A DNA stretch of 64,000 nt from contig OY744462.1 in the NCBI GenBank assembly GCA_963556145.1, positions 4,030,001-4,094,000 of the forward strand. The letters run 5' to 3'. The notes beneath the pieces are model-generated. The model was not told the origin of the DNA. It worked only from the letters and a program-made list of their open reading frames with translations, and ran no database searches. Below, in pieces: positions 21,781 to 33,486 of the stretch. Every line of letters starts with the position of its first letter. Position 1 is the stretch's first letter. A program made the position numbers and the translations under genes. This stretch comes from Hygrocybe punicea (lineage: Eukaryota > Basidiomycota > Agaricomycetes > Agaricales > Hygrophoraceae).

Positions 21781-22999
21781 AGCCAGGAAAGATCCACTGT
21801 AAACCTGTAGGTTAAGAAGTGAGCTTATACAATCTAAAAAGGTGAAAAAATGCGAAATTTCTACATACTTTGAATGTTGACAGGGAGATTGGCTAGTGAA
21901 TGATAGATTATGTCAACGAATGATAATTTACACCAATAAAAGACATTACCAGTGGTCCAAGATACAAAACAGAGCCAGAGAAAAGAAAAAGCATGAAAAT
22001 CTGAAGTATTTTCGACTTTTTTATCTATAAAAGGAAAGATTATGTCAGCATTGGACCCTGAATGGTGCAGGCACATCACCTGATCCAGATCTCTTTTTTT
22101 CAGAGTCTAAATATGGAAAACTGAGCTTAAACAAGCCAAAAAGGTCAAAATACATGGACTTAACACAACAAATGGGGAAGGTGGTGGTTCAGGTTCAAGA
22201 GGCAAAAGCGCAATAAGGTTCAGAGTCTGGGTTCAAATGGTGATCTGAAATGATTACATAATCATGATTACATAAGAAAATTGACCAAAACCAAAATTGG
22301 AATACAAAGTAATCTAACCATATTGGATTTGTTTATTTGTATTTGTTTGTCATATGGTAAGTCGCAATGTCACTCACAAATGTCCGGTGATCATATTTGT
22401 AGGAGAGCACTTTATTTGTCTTTGTTCACCACTATTTGTATTTGTTTACTAAGCTCAAAATCATATTACAAAGACTAAAACATATGATAAAATATGTATT
22501 ATAATGTTATATAATTAGATTTCTCATATGCAATGAAGTTTATGATAATCAGTACAAAATTTAGCATACATTATAAACAATTACCTTATAAGGTTAGACT
22601 GGTCACATGTGACTGTCACTGTGATAATCAGCATAAAATTTGGTATAAATTATGAGAAATTACTATATATGGTTAGATCGGTCACATGTGACTGTCACAC
22701 TATGCCCGAAATTGTTATATCAGTCAGTAGTTCAATTTTCAGCTAATTCCGATAAGAACTAAAGGCAGTATGAATATTTTGAATATAATTGGAATGTAAT
22801 TTGTTTTGCATGAGACATCCCATATTTGGATTCTTATGTAAGCCACTTCAAACATGGCCCAGATTTTATGTTGCATTCCAGCATAAGAAGTAGAATCATA
22901 TCTCTTGCCCAAAAAAAATTTCTCTATAGGCGATGCCAAAACATTAATGAATTAATGAATTAATTACAAATCTTCACTGAACCAGGTCTGATAAAGAAC
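21781..22999 (-). other. Helitron 5' non-coding region (copy B)
   Basis: Collinear with 5061-6340 of copy A, including the repeated CACATGTGACTGTCAC blocks (about 22590-22700). No gene is evident. Confidence 0.5.
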
Positions 23000-23029
23000 G
23001 AGTCTTTTAATAAATTAAAAGAACTCATA
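23000..23029 (-). repeat. Helitron 5' terminal hairpin (copy B, master element)
   Basis: Same palindrome as 6345-6375, with TATGAGTTC instead of TACGAGTTC at the very end. It marks the 5' limit of the master Helitron, directly against LINE coding sequence. Confidence 0.7.
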
Positions 23030-23310
23030 ACAGGATCAAGAAGGTTGATACAGAGACATGCCCAGAATGCACCCTAGCAAAGGAAACAGTACACCATTTC
23101 CTCTTCGATTGTCCACTTTACTGAAATGCATGCCACTCACTGACTAACAAACTTAGGACACAGGCCCGATCCCTCACCTACCTCCTCAATGACAAAAAAG
23201 GCATATCAGAACTGATAAAATATGTGTGCCACACAGGCAGATTAAAAGACTCCTTCGGTGACATTCGCAACCTGGCTAACACCTAACTGACCCCGATATT
23301 TAACAGCGCC
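23030..23310 (+). pseudogene. LINE retrotransposon 3' end (zinc-knuckle of RT/RNase H protein)
   Basis: Plus-strand frame NRIKKVDTETCPECTLAKE, then TVHHFLFDCPLY, a stop, then NACHSLTNKLRTQARSLTYL, LNDKKGISELIKYV and RLKDSFGDIRNLANT. The CPEC..HHFLFDCP pattern is the CCHC-type motif at the C-terminus of fungal LINE reverse transcriptase/RNase H proteins. The frame begins in mid-protein exactly at the Helitron terminus, so the Helitron probably landed in the LINE; the rest of the LINE is not found in the window. Confidence 0.75.
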
Positions 23311-23317
23311 ATCACAA

Positions 23318-24726
23318 TTAGTGGGCCAGTGCTGCACATGGCATGAACGAGTTCTTTTTTTCCCCTCCTCACTTTCATGATGAAGTAAATAATAATATTA
23401 AATTGCATAAAGCATGTTACATGTGATATAAGACATATAGCATATATTATATATTAATAAGCCCACCTCTCACCATAGCAACATAAAATGTAGAAAAAAT
23501 AAAACTGCATAGCCTGTCTCAAACTCCTCTCCCACTGTCATGTCTTCTTTGCTTCATCATTATGCATTATTCTCAGCCAAAAAAGCAAGCAACACGTCAA
23601 CTGTCACATACAACTGCCTTTAAGCAGTATGATAACAATTGACTTACATTTGCTCAACCTTACTTCTCCATAACCTTGCTGCACAACAGATGATGACATG
23701 AAGATAGCTGTGCTTGAGTGGGCCAATGTTGCATGTGGCATGAACAAAGTCTTGTTTCTGTCATTGGATTTTTATTTGGATGATTATTACGAATATTGAT
23801 AAGTGATTTTACTTGAAATATATAATTAGCATATAATATATACAGTGATATCACATTGAATTATATGTTTTAAGTAAAAATATCATTATATCATCTGAAT
23901 TACACTAATTTCTGCTTATATGGCTGATATTTCCATATATAGTAACAGTGGTCACATGTGACTATAACTCTTGTGATCACATCAAAATTTAGCATATATG
24001 GTGTAAAATTGCCTTATATAGTTAGACTGCTCACATGTGACTGTCACCATTGCGATCAGTAAAAAATTTGCTATACAATATCAGAAATTACCTTATATGG
24101 TTAGAGCGGTCACATGTAACTGTCACACCTTGACCGAAATGGTTATATTAGTCAGCAGTTCAATTTTCAGCTGATTCTGATAAGAATTGAGGTTAGTATA
24201 AATATTTTGAATATAATTGCATTTGTGTAATAAATATGATAAGCAGTATGTGATTTAGCATATATTACACAAAATTACCATATATGGTTAGACTAGTCAT
24301 ATGTGACTTTCACCATTATGATCAGCAGAAAATTTGCTATATAATATCAAAAATTGCCTTATATGGTTAGATTGGTCACATGTCACTGTCACACATGATC
24401 CGAAATGATAATATTAGTCAGCAGTTCAATTTTCAGCTGATTCTGATAAGATTTAAGACCAGTACGAATATTTTAAATATAATTGAAAGGTAATTTGTCT
24501 TTTTTGCAACAACCTATATTTGGATGCTTATGTAAGCTTGTCCACACATGGCCCCAACTGTATCTGATTTTCCAGTATCAGAAGTAGCATCATATCTGTT
24601 ACCTAAAAAAATTTTGTCTATAGGTGATCAACTTTATCAATTAATCAATTAATTAATTAATTACGAACCCTCACTGAACCAGGTCTGATAAAGAACGAGT
24701 CTTTTAATAAATTAAAAGAACTCGTA
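23318..24726 (-). mobile_element. Short non-autonomous Helentron-like copy C
   Basis: The minus-strand 5' end at 24726 has the family hairpin (24696-24726) preceded by the same AATTAATTAATTACGAA..CTGAACCAGGTCTGATAAAG stretch as copies A and B. At the other side, on the minus strand, AAAGAACTCGTTCATGCCAT then GCACTGGCCCAC gives the 3' end motif seen at 14130-14182. Between them are four or so CACATGTGAC blocks and no coding frame. A second 3'-end-like motif lies at 23722-23765. Length is about 1.4 kb. Alternatively the 3' motif is the tail of the adjoining LINE. Confidence 0.5.
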
Positions 24727-24739
24727 ACTACCTTTACCA

Positions 24740-25185
24740 AAAAAGACCCACCCCACCCCCACACACGCTCGCTCACATCAAGATCTTCGCTGCCCTTATA
24801 CCCACCCAGTCCAAATCACCTCATTTGACCGACTTGAACCCCATCAGTAGCACACCTACCCACATACCTTAACTTCTCCACCCTGTGGCCCTATCTTCTT
24901 TGTGCATGCCCGCTTCAGCAGCCGAGCACCTACTTGGCTAAGACCCCTCACACAGCACCCCTCGCTAGCACCATCGGACCCCCTCAACGTCAAGTCAGGC
25001 GTCTAAAACAGCATCAGAAATGCTGGGGCCAAGGGGGACTTAATCCATCTTGGTCACATTCGCAAACCAGAGGAGCAGGACTTGGGATGGATCCCAATTT
25101 TATTTACGTTCAGCCTACTTTAGCCTACATGTAACATCTGACATAGGGTACAACCCTGCGGGACAATAAACAGACACAAAAAAAA
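24740..25185 (+). other. A-tailed sequence, possible retrocopy
   Basis: GC-richer stretch ending GACAATAAACAGACACAAAAAAAAA with an AATAAA-like signal upstream of the A run, inserted next to the gag remnant. This would fit a retrotransposed transcript or SINE-like sequence. No coding region or tRNA-like promoter is recognised. Confidence 0.3.
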
Positions 25186-25189
25186 ATTA

Positions 25190-25690
25190 CCTCTTTATCC
25201 AGGGTCATAGACATGGAAACCATATCATCAGTGTGGAAGCCATTCTCATATGTGATGTTGCAATCACAGGTAGAGATTCTTCCTTTGTCGAGTAAGAAAC
25301 TGGTGATTCAGATGAATTCATGATAATATTTGTCAAGTTCAGCATGGTTTTGGATACTGTAGGTCATGCAGGTTTGCATGAGTCTTGCCATCGAGTAGCA
25401 GTAATCATCTTCAGTACTGGGATATAGTGCAACGACTGCATTCTTGACGGTGGCATAGTCGGTGGCAGAGGCAGAGAGTAAATGGGCCCAGAGTTCATAG
25501 TCACTGAGGGACGCCTATTGAAGACTGTGCTTAATGCATCCAGTGTTGTCAAGACCAGTATCAGCAGCAAGGATTTCTACTTGTTGAAAAAGCGGCATAA
25601 GGTGAGCGGGTTCCCATCAAAGGTAGGAGTGGTTGAGTGGCCATGAGTGGGCATTTGGCAGGTGATGGCCTGATGAGTGGCAATAGTAGA
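25190..25690 (-). pseudogene. Gypsy-type gag remnant
   Basis: Minus strand: TTPTFDGNPLTLCRFFN, then (after a shift) ELWAHLLSASATDYATVKNA, VVALYPSTEDDYCYSMARLM and QTCMTYSIQNHAELDKYYHE. The opening APxFDG..L.RF pattern and the DYxxFK..ALYP arrangement are those of Ty3/Gypsy gag proteins of Agaricomycetes. A stop and frameshift near 25575 and the lack of any pol region in the window make it a remnant. The element's 5' LTR would be expected at higher coordinates, where a candidate lies. Confidence 0.6.
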
Positions 25691-26075
25691 CATTGTGCAG
25701 GACGAGAGCAGGTGAGGTTATCTGTATGTGCAGAGGTCAGATATGCAGATGATGATGGTTCATAGGATGATGGTTCGATAATTTGCAGGTCAGGTGTTTC
25801 AATAATTCTGATGACAATATCTCAGATGACAATATTGCTCGTTGATGATAATTCGGTTGATGATAATTTGGACAATGAAAGACAATAGTATGCAGGTCAA
25901 TATTCAATAATATGGATGACAGAGGTTCCTAGGTCAGGTGTTCAAAGGCGAAGACGAAAGAGGGACACTAGATTTGGAAGGATTCATCAAGGGCGATCTC
26001 AAAGACATTAGTCATAATAGAAATCAAGAAAAAAATAACAATGACACTAGACTATTCCTTACGGTGGGCTCCAGA

Positions 26076-26806
26076 TGTAATGGCGAGGTCAGGTTGACTG
26101 TGGAATATATGTCCTAGCCTAAAGGGATGTCAGCGTAAAAGTGACAGGATAATCTGTGTCGAATGGTAGTAAAATAAGGGGCTTGAGAATATAAGTAAAG
26201 GCCACTGTCTGATACGATGATAACAGGTGAGAAATGATGAGGCCGATAATACTGATGATGGTGGGTATGGCGGGTCAGGTTGGGAACGATGAGTGGATAA
26301 TGAAAAATAGTCAAAAGCTGGTAATAACGAGTAGGAAAATTTAAGAGCTATGATGACAAGAGGTTCTAAGGGCTTCTAAATGATTCTGAGAAAGAGGGGG
26401 GAACTGGGTTGTTATTTTGTTACAGTTGTCGGTCACCGTTTTATAGTACAGAACCAAGGGTATACTACTTCGGTATAGGTTACTTCAGCTGATAGCAGAC
26501 TACAAAGGAGAAATGAAAAGGGAAGGAGAAGATGGGAGTTGCAAGGCAATGAAGGAACGAAGGAACGGAGAATGGAGAGGAAAATAGATATAGCAAAAAA
26601 GATAAAATTGAGAGGTATCTCCAATGGAACAGGGGTATATGAATGAGGCAAGTCCGATGTTGGTGTAGAAAGTCCGAAGAGTCACGTGCAATCGTTTTGG
26701 GCAGGTGAGTGGTGTCGCGGCGGTGAGCAATATACGTCAGGTACATAAGGTATACCCTGGGGTACCGGCTGGGCCTGGGCACCTCGATGGTGACCTTCAG
26801 CTAACA
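26076..26806 (-). repeat. Candidate LTR of the Gypsy remnant
   Basis: On the minus strand the region starts TGTTAGCTGAAGG and ends CCATTACA; two bases later comes TGGAGCCCACC, a plausible primer-binding site, then the gag remnant. TG..CA ends, position and primer site fit a 5' LTR, but no second copy is present to prove the limits; only the 26076 end is well supported. Confidence 0.4.
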
Positions 26807-27870
26807 ATAGAAGCGTCACCACCCCAATACATGGCCGTTGCCAGGCGGATTGCCTGAATGGGCACGGCTGGGCCCAAATTCCCAAAGACCAAGATCGGGA
26901 TCTCTCGCCCGAAAGTTCGGTTCTCCCCCCATCCAAACCTTCATCTCGTTGTCAAACCTTTGTCTCGTTGTTGTTCCCTTCTCCCTCCCATCTCCCTTGT
27001 GCCTCTCCCTCACTCCCTGCTCGTCGTGAGCACTGGCTACTCCCCCCTCTGTACTTTACTTATCCCCATAATAGGTTTCCTTTCCCTCCCCTCCCCCATC
27101 CTCACCACTTTCCCGGTTTGCCTTCTGAGCAAGCACATTGCCCTCCCTCGCGCTATCACATTCCCGCCACCTCTCCATGCCCTTAATATCAAGCTAGAGT
27201 CCCCCCTCTAGCTCTTGATGAGTTCCTACACTTTGCTTTTCCCCCTTGCTGCTGTGCTCATGTCTCTTTCACTCCCAGCCCTTCTTCCCCTTCCCTGCCT
27301 TGTTGCACCCCATCATCCGAGCCAGCCCTTGGCCCCAAGCCATGCTCAAACCCCCTCCACCCTCACCAACATTCAAAACTTCCCTGAGCATGTCTGCATT
27401 CCATTGAGGTAAGTTTTTCATTCAATTTTTTTTTTTTTTTTTTTCATTTCATTTTTTCTTTCTTCCCTTTGCTGTTGGGGGAGGGTCTTTTGGATGATCC
27501 AGAGACCCTTCCTGTTTGTTCTTCCTGCCCAGTTTGCTGGGAGGTGGTCAACCTTTTCGCCAACCACTTTGGTGGTCTTCGAGCGGAATAACTGTACCAT
27601 CTCCGTGGTAGCAGATTGTTCATGGGGGTTTTTTTGTTTAAAAAAAATTATATTTAATATGGGAGGTGGTCGACCTTTTCGCCACCCACTTCAATGGTCT
27701 TCGAGCAGAATAACTGTATCATCTCCGTGGTAGCAGAGCATTCACGGGCTTTTTTTTGTTTAAAAAAAATTTAATATGGGGGTTTTTCACCTTTCCTCCC
27801 CTTCTCTTCGCCTCTATTTTGCTGACACACTCTCCTCACCCCCAGAACCCATTCCAGCACCCTAAAATGT
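26807..27870. other. Pyrimidine-rich leader region and 125-bp tandem duplication
   Basis: 26900-27430 is strongly C/T-rich on the plus strand, ending in a long T run, with no convincing gene. A unit of about 125 bp starting GGGAGGTGGTC and containing CATCTCCGTGGTAGCAGA and TTTGTTTAAAAAAAATT occurs twice (about 27538-27659 and 27660-27778). This may be the upstream region of the Crypton-type gene. Confidence 0.5.
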
Positions 27871-27876
27871 GTCACC

Positions 27877-30800
27877 ATGTCTGAGAACATTGCCCCCAGC
27901 TTGGACCCCTCTCCACCCCCAATCAGCAAGCGTGGCTGCCTCACTTCCCACCGTGAGGGTAGCCCCGATGGTGCCACCACTATGGATCTTGCTTTGTTGT
28001 CAGAAGGGGCAGCAGAGGTTGCCCATGGCGGCCAAACCTGCCCAGTGCCCTCCATTGTGGCCCTTCCCCGTTCTGGTGGGACTGTCGAATGTGCCTGCGA
28101 GGGTCAAACCCCTCCCGCGTCTTTCAGCATGCCCCTGGGACCCCCCTCAACTGTTTCTGCTGGGATGCAGGCTGCTCTTGTCCAACTGGAGGTGGAGTCC
28201 CACGTGGTCCGGCAAAACCAGGCAAGGCTTGTCCAGGCCAACAAGCAGACCTCGAAGACATATCAATGTCACCTCAAGAACTACGAGAAGTGGTGGAGCC
28301 AGGACCAGTACTGGCTCACTCAGGGCTCTGGCTGTGGCCAGCCCATGCTGATACCAGCCTTCCTAGTTACACCAGCGAAGGCTGTGATGTTCCTGGAGCA
28401 CGAGATAGGCCGTGAAAAGGTGCGTACCATGTCCTTGTCCCCCAAATCATATATGCTGATGGGGGGCTCCTGCCAGCGAAAGTGTGGCAGCTCCAAGATG
28501 ATTGTGGGATCCTCGGTTGGCAAGTCCCATGTTGCGCAGACGATCTCGGCCCTTGAATACTGGCACTTCCAGCATCACCACCTCTACACACACATCCCGG
28601 AGGCACAGGCCTCGCTCCATAATGACAACCATATCCACACCCTGGAGGCCTGTTCGAAGCATAATGAGCCGAGACGGATCAAGCAATCATAGGGACTGAA
28701 GGCTGCTGGGAGCTCTTTGGGTAGGTTGATTCTACCTTCCTCGTTCTCGGCTTAGCTCTTATCTCAATTATTTATTTCTATTACAGATGCGTATACCTCC
28801 GAGGAGCTCAAGCGCTGCTCTCTCTGGTGCCTCACACAGTTTTCAGGTCCACGTCAGGTCCTAGTCGGCATCCATGACCATGCAATGCTTCTGCTTTCTG
28901 CCACAACTGCATTCCGGGGGGAGAGCATTCACATGCTCAAATGGTCTGACCTGTTCATGTCGGAGATTCCCATGGACGATGTCCACCTGGGTTACAAAGT
29001 GCCAGTAAGTGGCCAGCCTTCCTCTTGAGTGGGGTTGTTGCTGATATCAGTGGCCCCCCCCCCCCCACCTACCACTCCCCAGGTTCTTGCCACCCTTGCA
29101 GACAATGCAAAGCACAATCAACATGGCCGTGTTGACGAGCATGGGGCAATTAGACACCGATTGGTGGAGTTGTGCCCCATCGGTGCCATAGCACTCCTCT
29201 TTTTTGCCCACTTCAATGCAAACTCGGCACCTGTGCCAGACTTTGAGCCCATATTTGGCCAGCCCAACTATGGCGAGTATGGCTATCGTCCCTGGTACGA
29301 CAACTACCTCTTTTGGACCACGTTGGTCACCAAGAAAATGACCTACGACAGTCAGTTCTGCGGCATTGTGGCTGACCCTCCATGCTAACCTTCGCACTTG
29401 CCTGCAGATCATCATGAGCGTGTCGCAAACATGCACAAAAAGAACTCTGTCTCCCTCACGAAGGTCACCCACGCTGGGTGGTTCTACACTGTCCTAACCG
29501 CTCGGGCCCATGGTGCATCGTCAACGGGAACAAAGGCCCTCAGTGGCTGGAATGAGAGTGGCTCTTTCTGAAATGTCTATGACCATGCCCTCCCAGTCGA
29601 TGCTGTCCTTGCCGCTGCAATGTTCAATAGACGCAAGCCTGAGATGTACAGCCTGCCCAGAGAATCAATCAGTAGGTAAAAGCTTGCCCCCTTCTCTGTT
29701 GTGCCCAACTCCCCCATCTCACCAACTGAGTCATGCACAGAACTGCCTTCTGAGCTTCTTGCCACTGTGTTTCCTTAGGTCGAAGCCCAAGAGGTGGCAC
29801 TTGAAACCCAGGCTGCTGCTGATGCCCAAGGCCGTGACATAGCCCTAAAGCAATTTCTTCGGGTGCTCAGGTGACTCCGGGTCATGCTCCTTCAAGATGC
29901 CGCTGTGCTGTTCTTCCATCATCCTACCTCCCCAATCTTTCTGTTTGAACCTTTCAACACATCTGCCTTTGCCACCTTTGCCACCAGCTCCACAGCCATT
30001 CTCACCAAAGCAGAGCAGGATGCTGCTCTTGCCTTCGATGCCCTCCTGGAGCACCTGGTCTGCAGCATTCATGGCCTGGTGTTCGAAGTCACCCTTGCAC
30101 AGGAGAAGGAGAGGGAGGAGAACCAACGGAGGTGGAGTCTCATGAGTGAGCAATACCAGCAGGTGGAGGGGATGCTTGGGGTTCTCCTCAGCTCCAGAGA
30201 ATCACGCCGGGGAAAGAAGAACACGAAAGGTAGGGCACCCACCTGCTGTTTGCACCCCCCTCTAATTGACTGAACTCACGCAGCTCCCACTTTGCTGCCG
30301 CCACTGCCACCGCCATCACTGCCGGCCATCTCCATGCTAAGCTCAGGCCCTATGGTCACCATCAGGTTCACCAGGCTGCCTCCCGCATCAGAGGTGATCT
30401 CGCCATAGCCACATGCTGCTGGTGGGGACAGTCCACCTGTGGTGGTATTGGTTGGCCACCAGGAGAATCATCCACCACTCAGTGCACCAGAACCAGCCCC
30501 GGTTCCAGCTTTGGTCACTGGAATGGCCCACTCCACAGGTCATGTAGTGCCTGGTCAGCACCAGACTGCATGGATGGCTCTTCTGAACAAGTTTGGCACA
30601 GAGCAGGTCCTCAAGCACCAGTGGGAATGGGTGGAGAGTGGTTACCTGCCGTATTATTGGTACCAGCCCATCAGTCAGGTCTCTGACATCTGGACTGAGT
30701 GGGCCGAAGGACTGAATGGATTCTTGTCAGTGAGACAGCTTGTCGAGAACTGGGGGCCAAAATGGAGGCGAAACGAAGGTGGGCAGAAGACCGAAGGGGC

Positions 30801-31590
30801 ATGTCGGAAAAAGGTCGTGGACCTGATCATGGAGCTTTCGGGGAGGCCACGGTGGAGCACGGCCCTGGCCCTCTGCTTCCTTGCAGAAAAGTACGAGCCC
30901 AAATTCAAAGCACACAGCTTCTGCGACTACTTGCAGAAGAAGGGAGGTGTTGGTTATTAAGAGGTGGTTCGTCACCAGATTCAGCAAGATATTACCAACT
31001 CACTTGGTATCCCTGAAAATGAGATCACCCAAATGACTTGGGGATAGCTGAATCAGCCTGAGATATATCCTGGCCCAACTGGGATGGTTTAGGCTGATGT
31101 TCTCAGGATATATCCTGGCCCAACTTGGATGGTTCAGGCTGATGTTCCCAGGATATATCCTGGGCCAACTGAGATGGTCCAGGCTGATGCTGTCAGGATA
31201 TATCCTGGCCCAACTGAGATGGTCCAGGCTGCTGTTCTCAGGATATATCCTGGGCCAACTGAGATGGTTCAGGCTGGTGCTGCCAGGCTATATCCTGGCC
31301 TAACTGGGATGATTCAGGCTGGTGTTTCCAGGATATATTATGGGCCAACTGAGATGGTCTGGGCTGATGATGTCAGGATATATCCTGGCTCAACTGAGAT
31401 GGTCTAGGCTTATTGAGTCAGGATATATCCTGGGCCAACCATTACGACTCAGACTGGTTGCACATTCAAACATGACTGTCAAGTTCAGACCAATACTATC
31501 CATCCTGATTGTACTCCTGCTATAGATCATCCCCCACAATTGACTAAAATAGAATATGTGCAAGCAGATAGCTTCTTTTCAAAGCTAATC
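27877..31590 (+). pseudogene. Crypton-type tyrosine recombinase (Ndc10-like) with GCR1_C tail
   Basis: Tyrosine-recombinase protein of a fungal Crypton-like element. A low-complexity N-terminus (to about 28200) is followed by a helical DNA-binding region (TYQCHLKNYEKWWSQDQYW), then after an intron (about 28722-28783) the catalytic-type core: SEELKRCSLWCLTQFSGPRQ, MLLLSATTAFRGESIHMLKW, NAKHNQHGRVDEHGAIRHR, VTHAGWFYTVLTARAHGAS, TGTKALSGWNESGSF. These match the Ndc10 domain-2 / Crypton arrangement from family knowledge. Further exons lead to a GCR1_C-like domain (VSDIWTEWAEGLNGFLSVRQ; NWGPKWRRNEGGQKTEG). In-frame stops at 28690, 29569, 30958 and 31045 each lie one C-to-T change from Gln or Arg, so the gene is dead. 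After 31050 the frame becomes a 15-residue repeat. Confidence 0.7.
31040..31440 (+). repeat. 45-bp minisatellite encoding a 15-residue repeat (Crypton C-terminus)
   Basis: Nine copies of GGATATATCCTGGCCCAACT plus GAGATGGTCCAGGCTGATG. In the frame of the recombinase they code RIYPGPTEMVQADVP-type units. An inverted array with the same unit and the same upstream flank lies at 57780-58262. Confidence 0.85.
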
Positions 31591-31599
31591 ATATGAGCT

Positions 31600-32449
31600 T
31601 GGAGTTTCTTGAGAGGTTCTTTTTGTCAGCCAATGATGGTTAGTGCAGTCTTCATATGCACTTCAGGCTACCCCCAAGCCTGGGCAACTAGTTTCAACTC
31701 ACTCCTAGTACTGAACCATCTACATGTTGGTACAAGTACTGGGCAGCCCTGGGACAAAACCATCATTCCTGGGACCATACATTGGGACATCTTGTTTTCC
31801 CTGGTCCAGTATATGGGATGGCCCATGGGACGACATTTGGTGTTGTGGCCCCATGGGACATCCCTACCAGAGGAGGTGTCTGGGGGCATTTGGGACGCCC
31901 CTTCCATAGGTATTTAATAGAAAACTCAGAATGATGATAGCATCTAGTTGTAAATTTCAAGGCCTTGTCATGGCCACTATAGGTACCATGGGTGCTATAG
32001 CATAGTATAAGATTGTACATGCTTATTCATTTGAGAGTCACAGAGCTGATTCTTCTTCAGTTGTTTCCACATATAAAGACAGAAGGAGTAGGAGAGGAAA
32101 ATGGCTGGAGATGTTGGGTAATGAGATTGGAAAGAGGAGGGTGTGCTTGTAGTACCATCCCTTGTGCATGTGGCAATCTGAAGCTTGTAGGGGAGTGAGC
32201 AAGCAGAGCATGCATAATAAACAAAGAGAAGTGGGGCTACATATGCAGAGGTAGCTGGGTTGAAAATTGAACAAGTGTATTATGAAGAGGATTTGATCAG
32301 GATATCAGTGGTTATTACATTATTGGCTGTGCATACAATGGCTGACTGGGATGCAGATGCAGAGGAGAGATCTAATTTTCAATCTATGTTAAGGTTGGAG
32401 TGCTTCTTGAGGAAAGTGGACTTGGGCTTAAAGTAAGGCGACATCTCAC
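31600..32449. other. Non-coding spacer
   Basis: No convincing gene. 31730-31910 contains dispersed GGGACATCCC-like motifs resembling the units of the next array. The rest is unremarkable. Confidence 0.4.
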
Positions 32450-33125
32450 AGAGGCTTGGTTGGGACATCCCTCTTAGCTTCTGGGATATCCCTGTAAGCT
32501 TGTAGGATGTCCCACAGCCTTCTCTTGGACATTGCTGTCAGCTTGTGGGACGTCACAGTCGGGATGGGATGTCCCACAGCCTTGTCTGGGACATCCCTCT
32601 CAGCCTGTGGGATGTCCCAGCCAGCCTGTGGGACATCCCACAGCTTATCTGGGACATCCCTGTCAGCTTGGAGCCCTTTCAGCGTATCTTTCCCATGATA
32701 CATGGGTCAGCCAAGATGGACAATTCCCACTCCAAGTGGGCCAGCCAAACTCAGCCAACCAATATCTTTCTCCAGGGCAGATGGCTTGGCCGAGGGGTCC
32801 ATGTTCTGGTGGACATGAGTTGGCTGAAGCAGACGGATATATTGGCTGGCCATGGAACATGGATTGGCCAACCAGTGTGGGTATTTTGGCTGGCCATGGA
32901 ACATGGGTTGGCCGACTGGTCTGGGTATTTTGGCTGGCCATGGAACATGGGTTGGCCGACTGGTCTGGGTATTTTGGCTGGCCATGGAACATGGGTTGGC
33001 CGACCGGTCTGGGTATGTCGGTTGGCCATGGAACATGAGTTGGCCAACCGGTCTGGGTATTTTGGCTGGCCATGGAACATGGGTTGGCCGACATCACTGG
33101 GTATTTTGGCTGGCCATAGAACAGT
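32450..33125 (+). repeat. Left inverted-repeat flank of KDZ block (two minisatellites)
   Basis: 32450-32670 is a 38-40 bp unit around GTGGGATGTCCCACAGCC. 32690-32830 is a unique part (CAGCCAAGATGGACAATTCC .. GGCTTGGCCGAGGGGTC). 32840-33125 has seven copies of a 45-bp unit with TATTTTGGCTGGCCATGGAA and CATGGGTTGGCCGACCGGTC. From about 32580 to 33120 the same parts, in the same order, occur in inverted orientation at 52895-52450. Confidence 0.8.
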
Positions 33126-33486
33126 GTTGCCACACATGCAACAGGTGGTTTATATCTGTTCATTCCGGCATCTCTGAACATACCCACCTTACATCTTTGC
33201 AATCTTACACATTACATCTTTGCACTCTTACCCACCAATTGCCACGTTCCACCAATTTTGTACTTGCTCCTCTATCCCTTTGTTCTGGAATTTATCAATA
33301 TTCACGATTCATCATATTCTACTAATCACATCCTAGGCAAACTTTGCAATCCCTTGTGTCATCTATTTGTAATCCACATTGCTGTACATCACATGATTTC
33401 TCATCACATCATGTTAAACACGAGGCATTATTCCTTTGTTCCAGACAATGACATCTGCCTTCATTCTCCTCACTATTTGCCTAAAT
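33126..33486 (+). other. Upstream region of coiled-coil gene
   Basis: 361 bp between the left inverted repeat and the start of the next gene; AT-rich with repeated TTACACATTACATCTTTGC-like words near 33190. Likely to hold the promoter of the 33487 gene (inference from position). Confidence 0.35.

Noticed and set aside
31040..33125. CRISPR-like arrays
   Set aside because: Units are head-to-tail with no variable spacers, the genome is eukaryotic and no cas gene is present; these are minisatellites, one of them coding.
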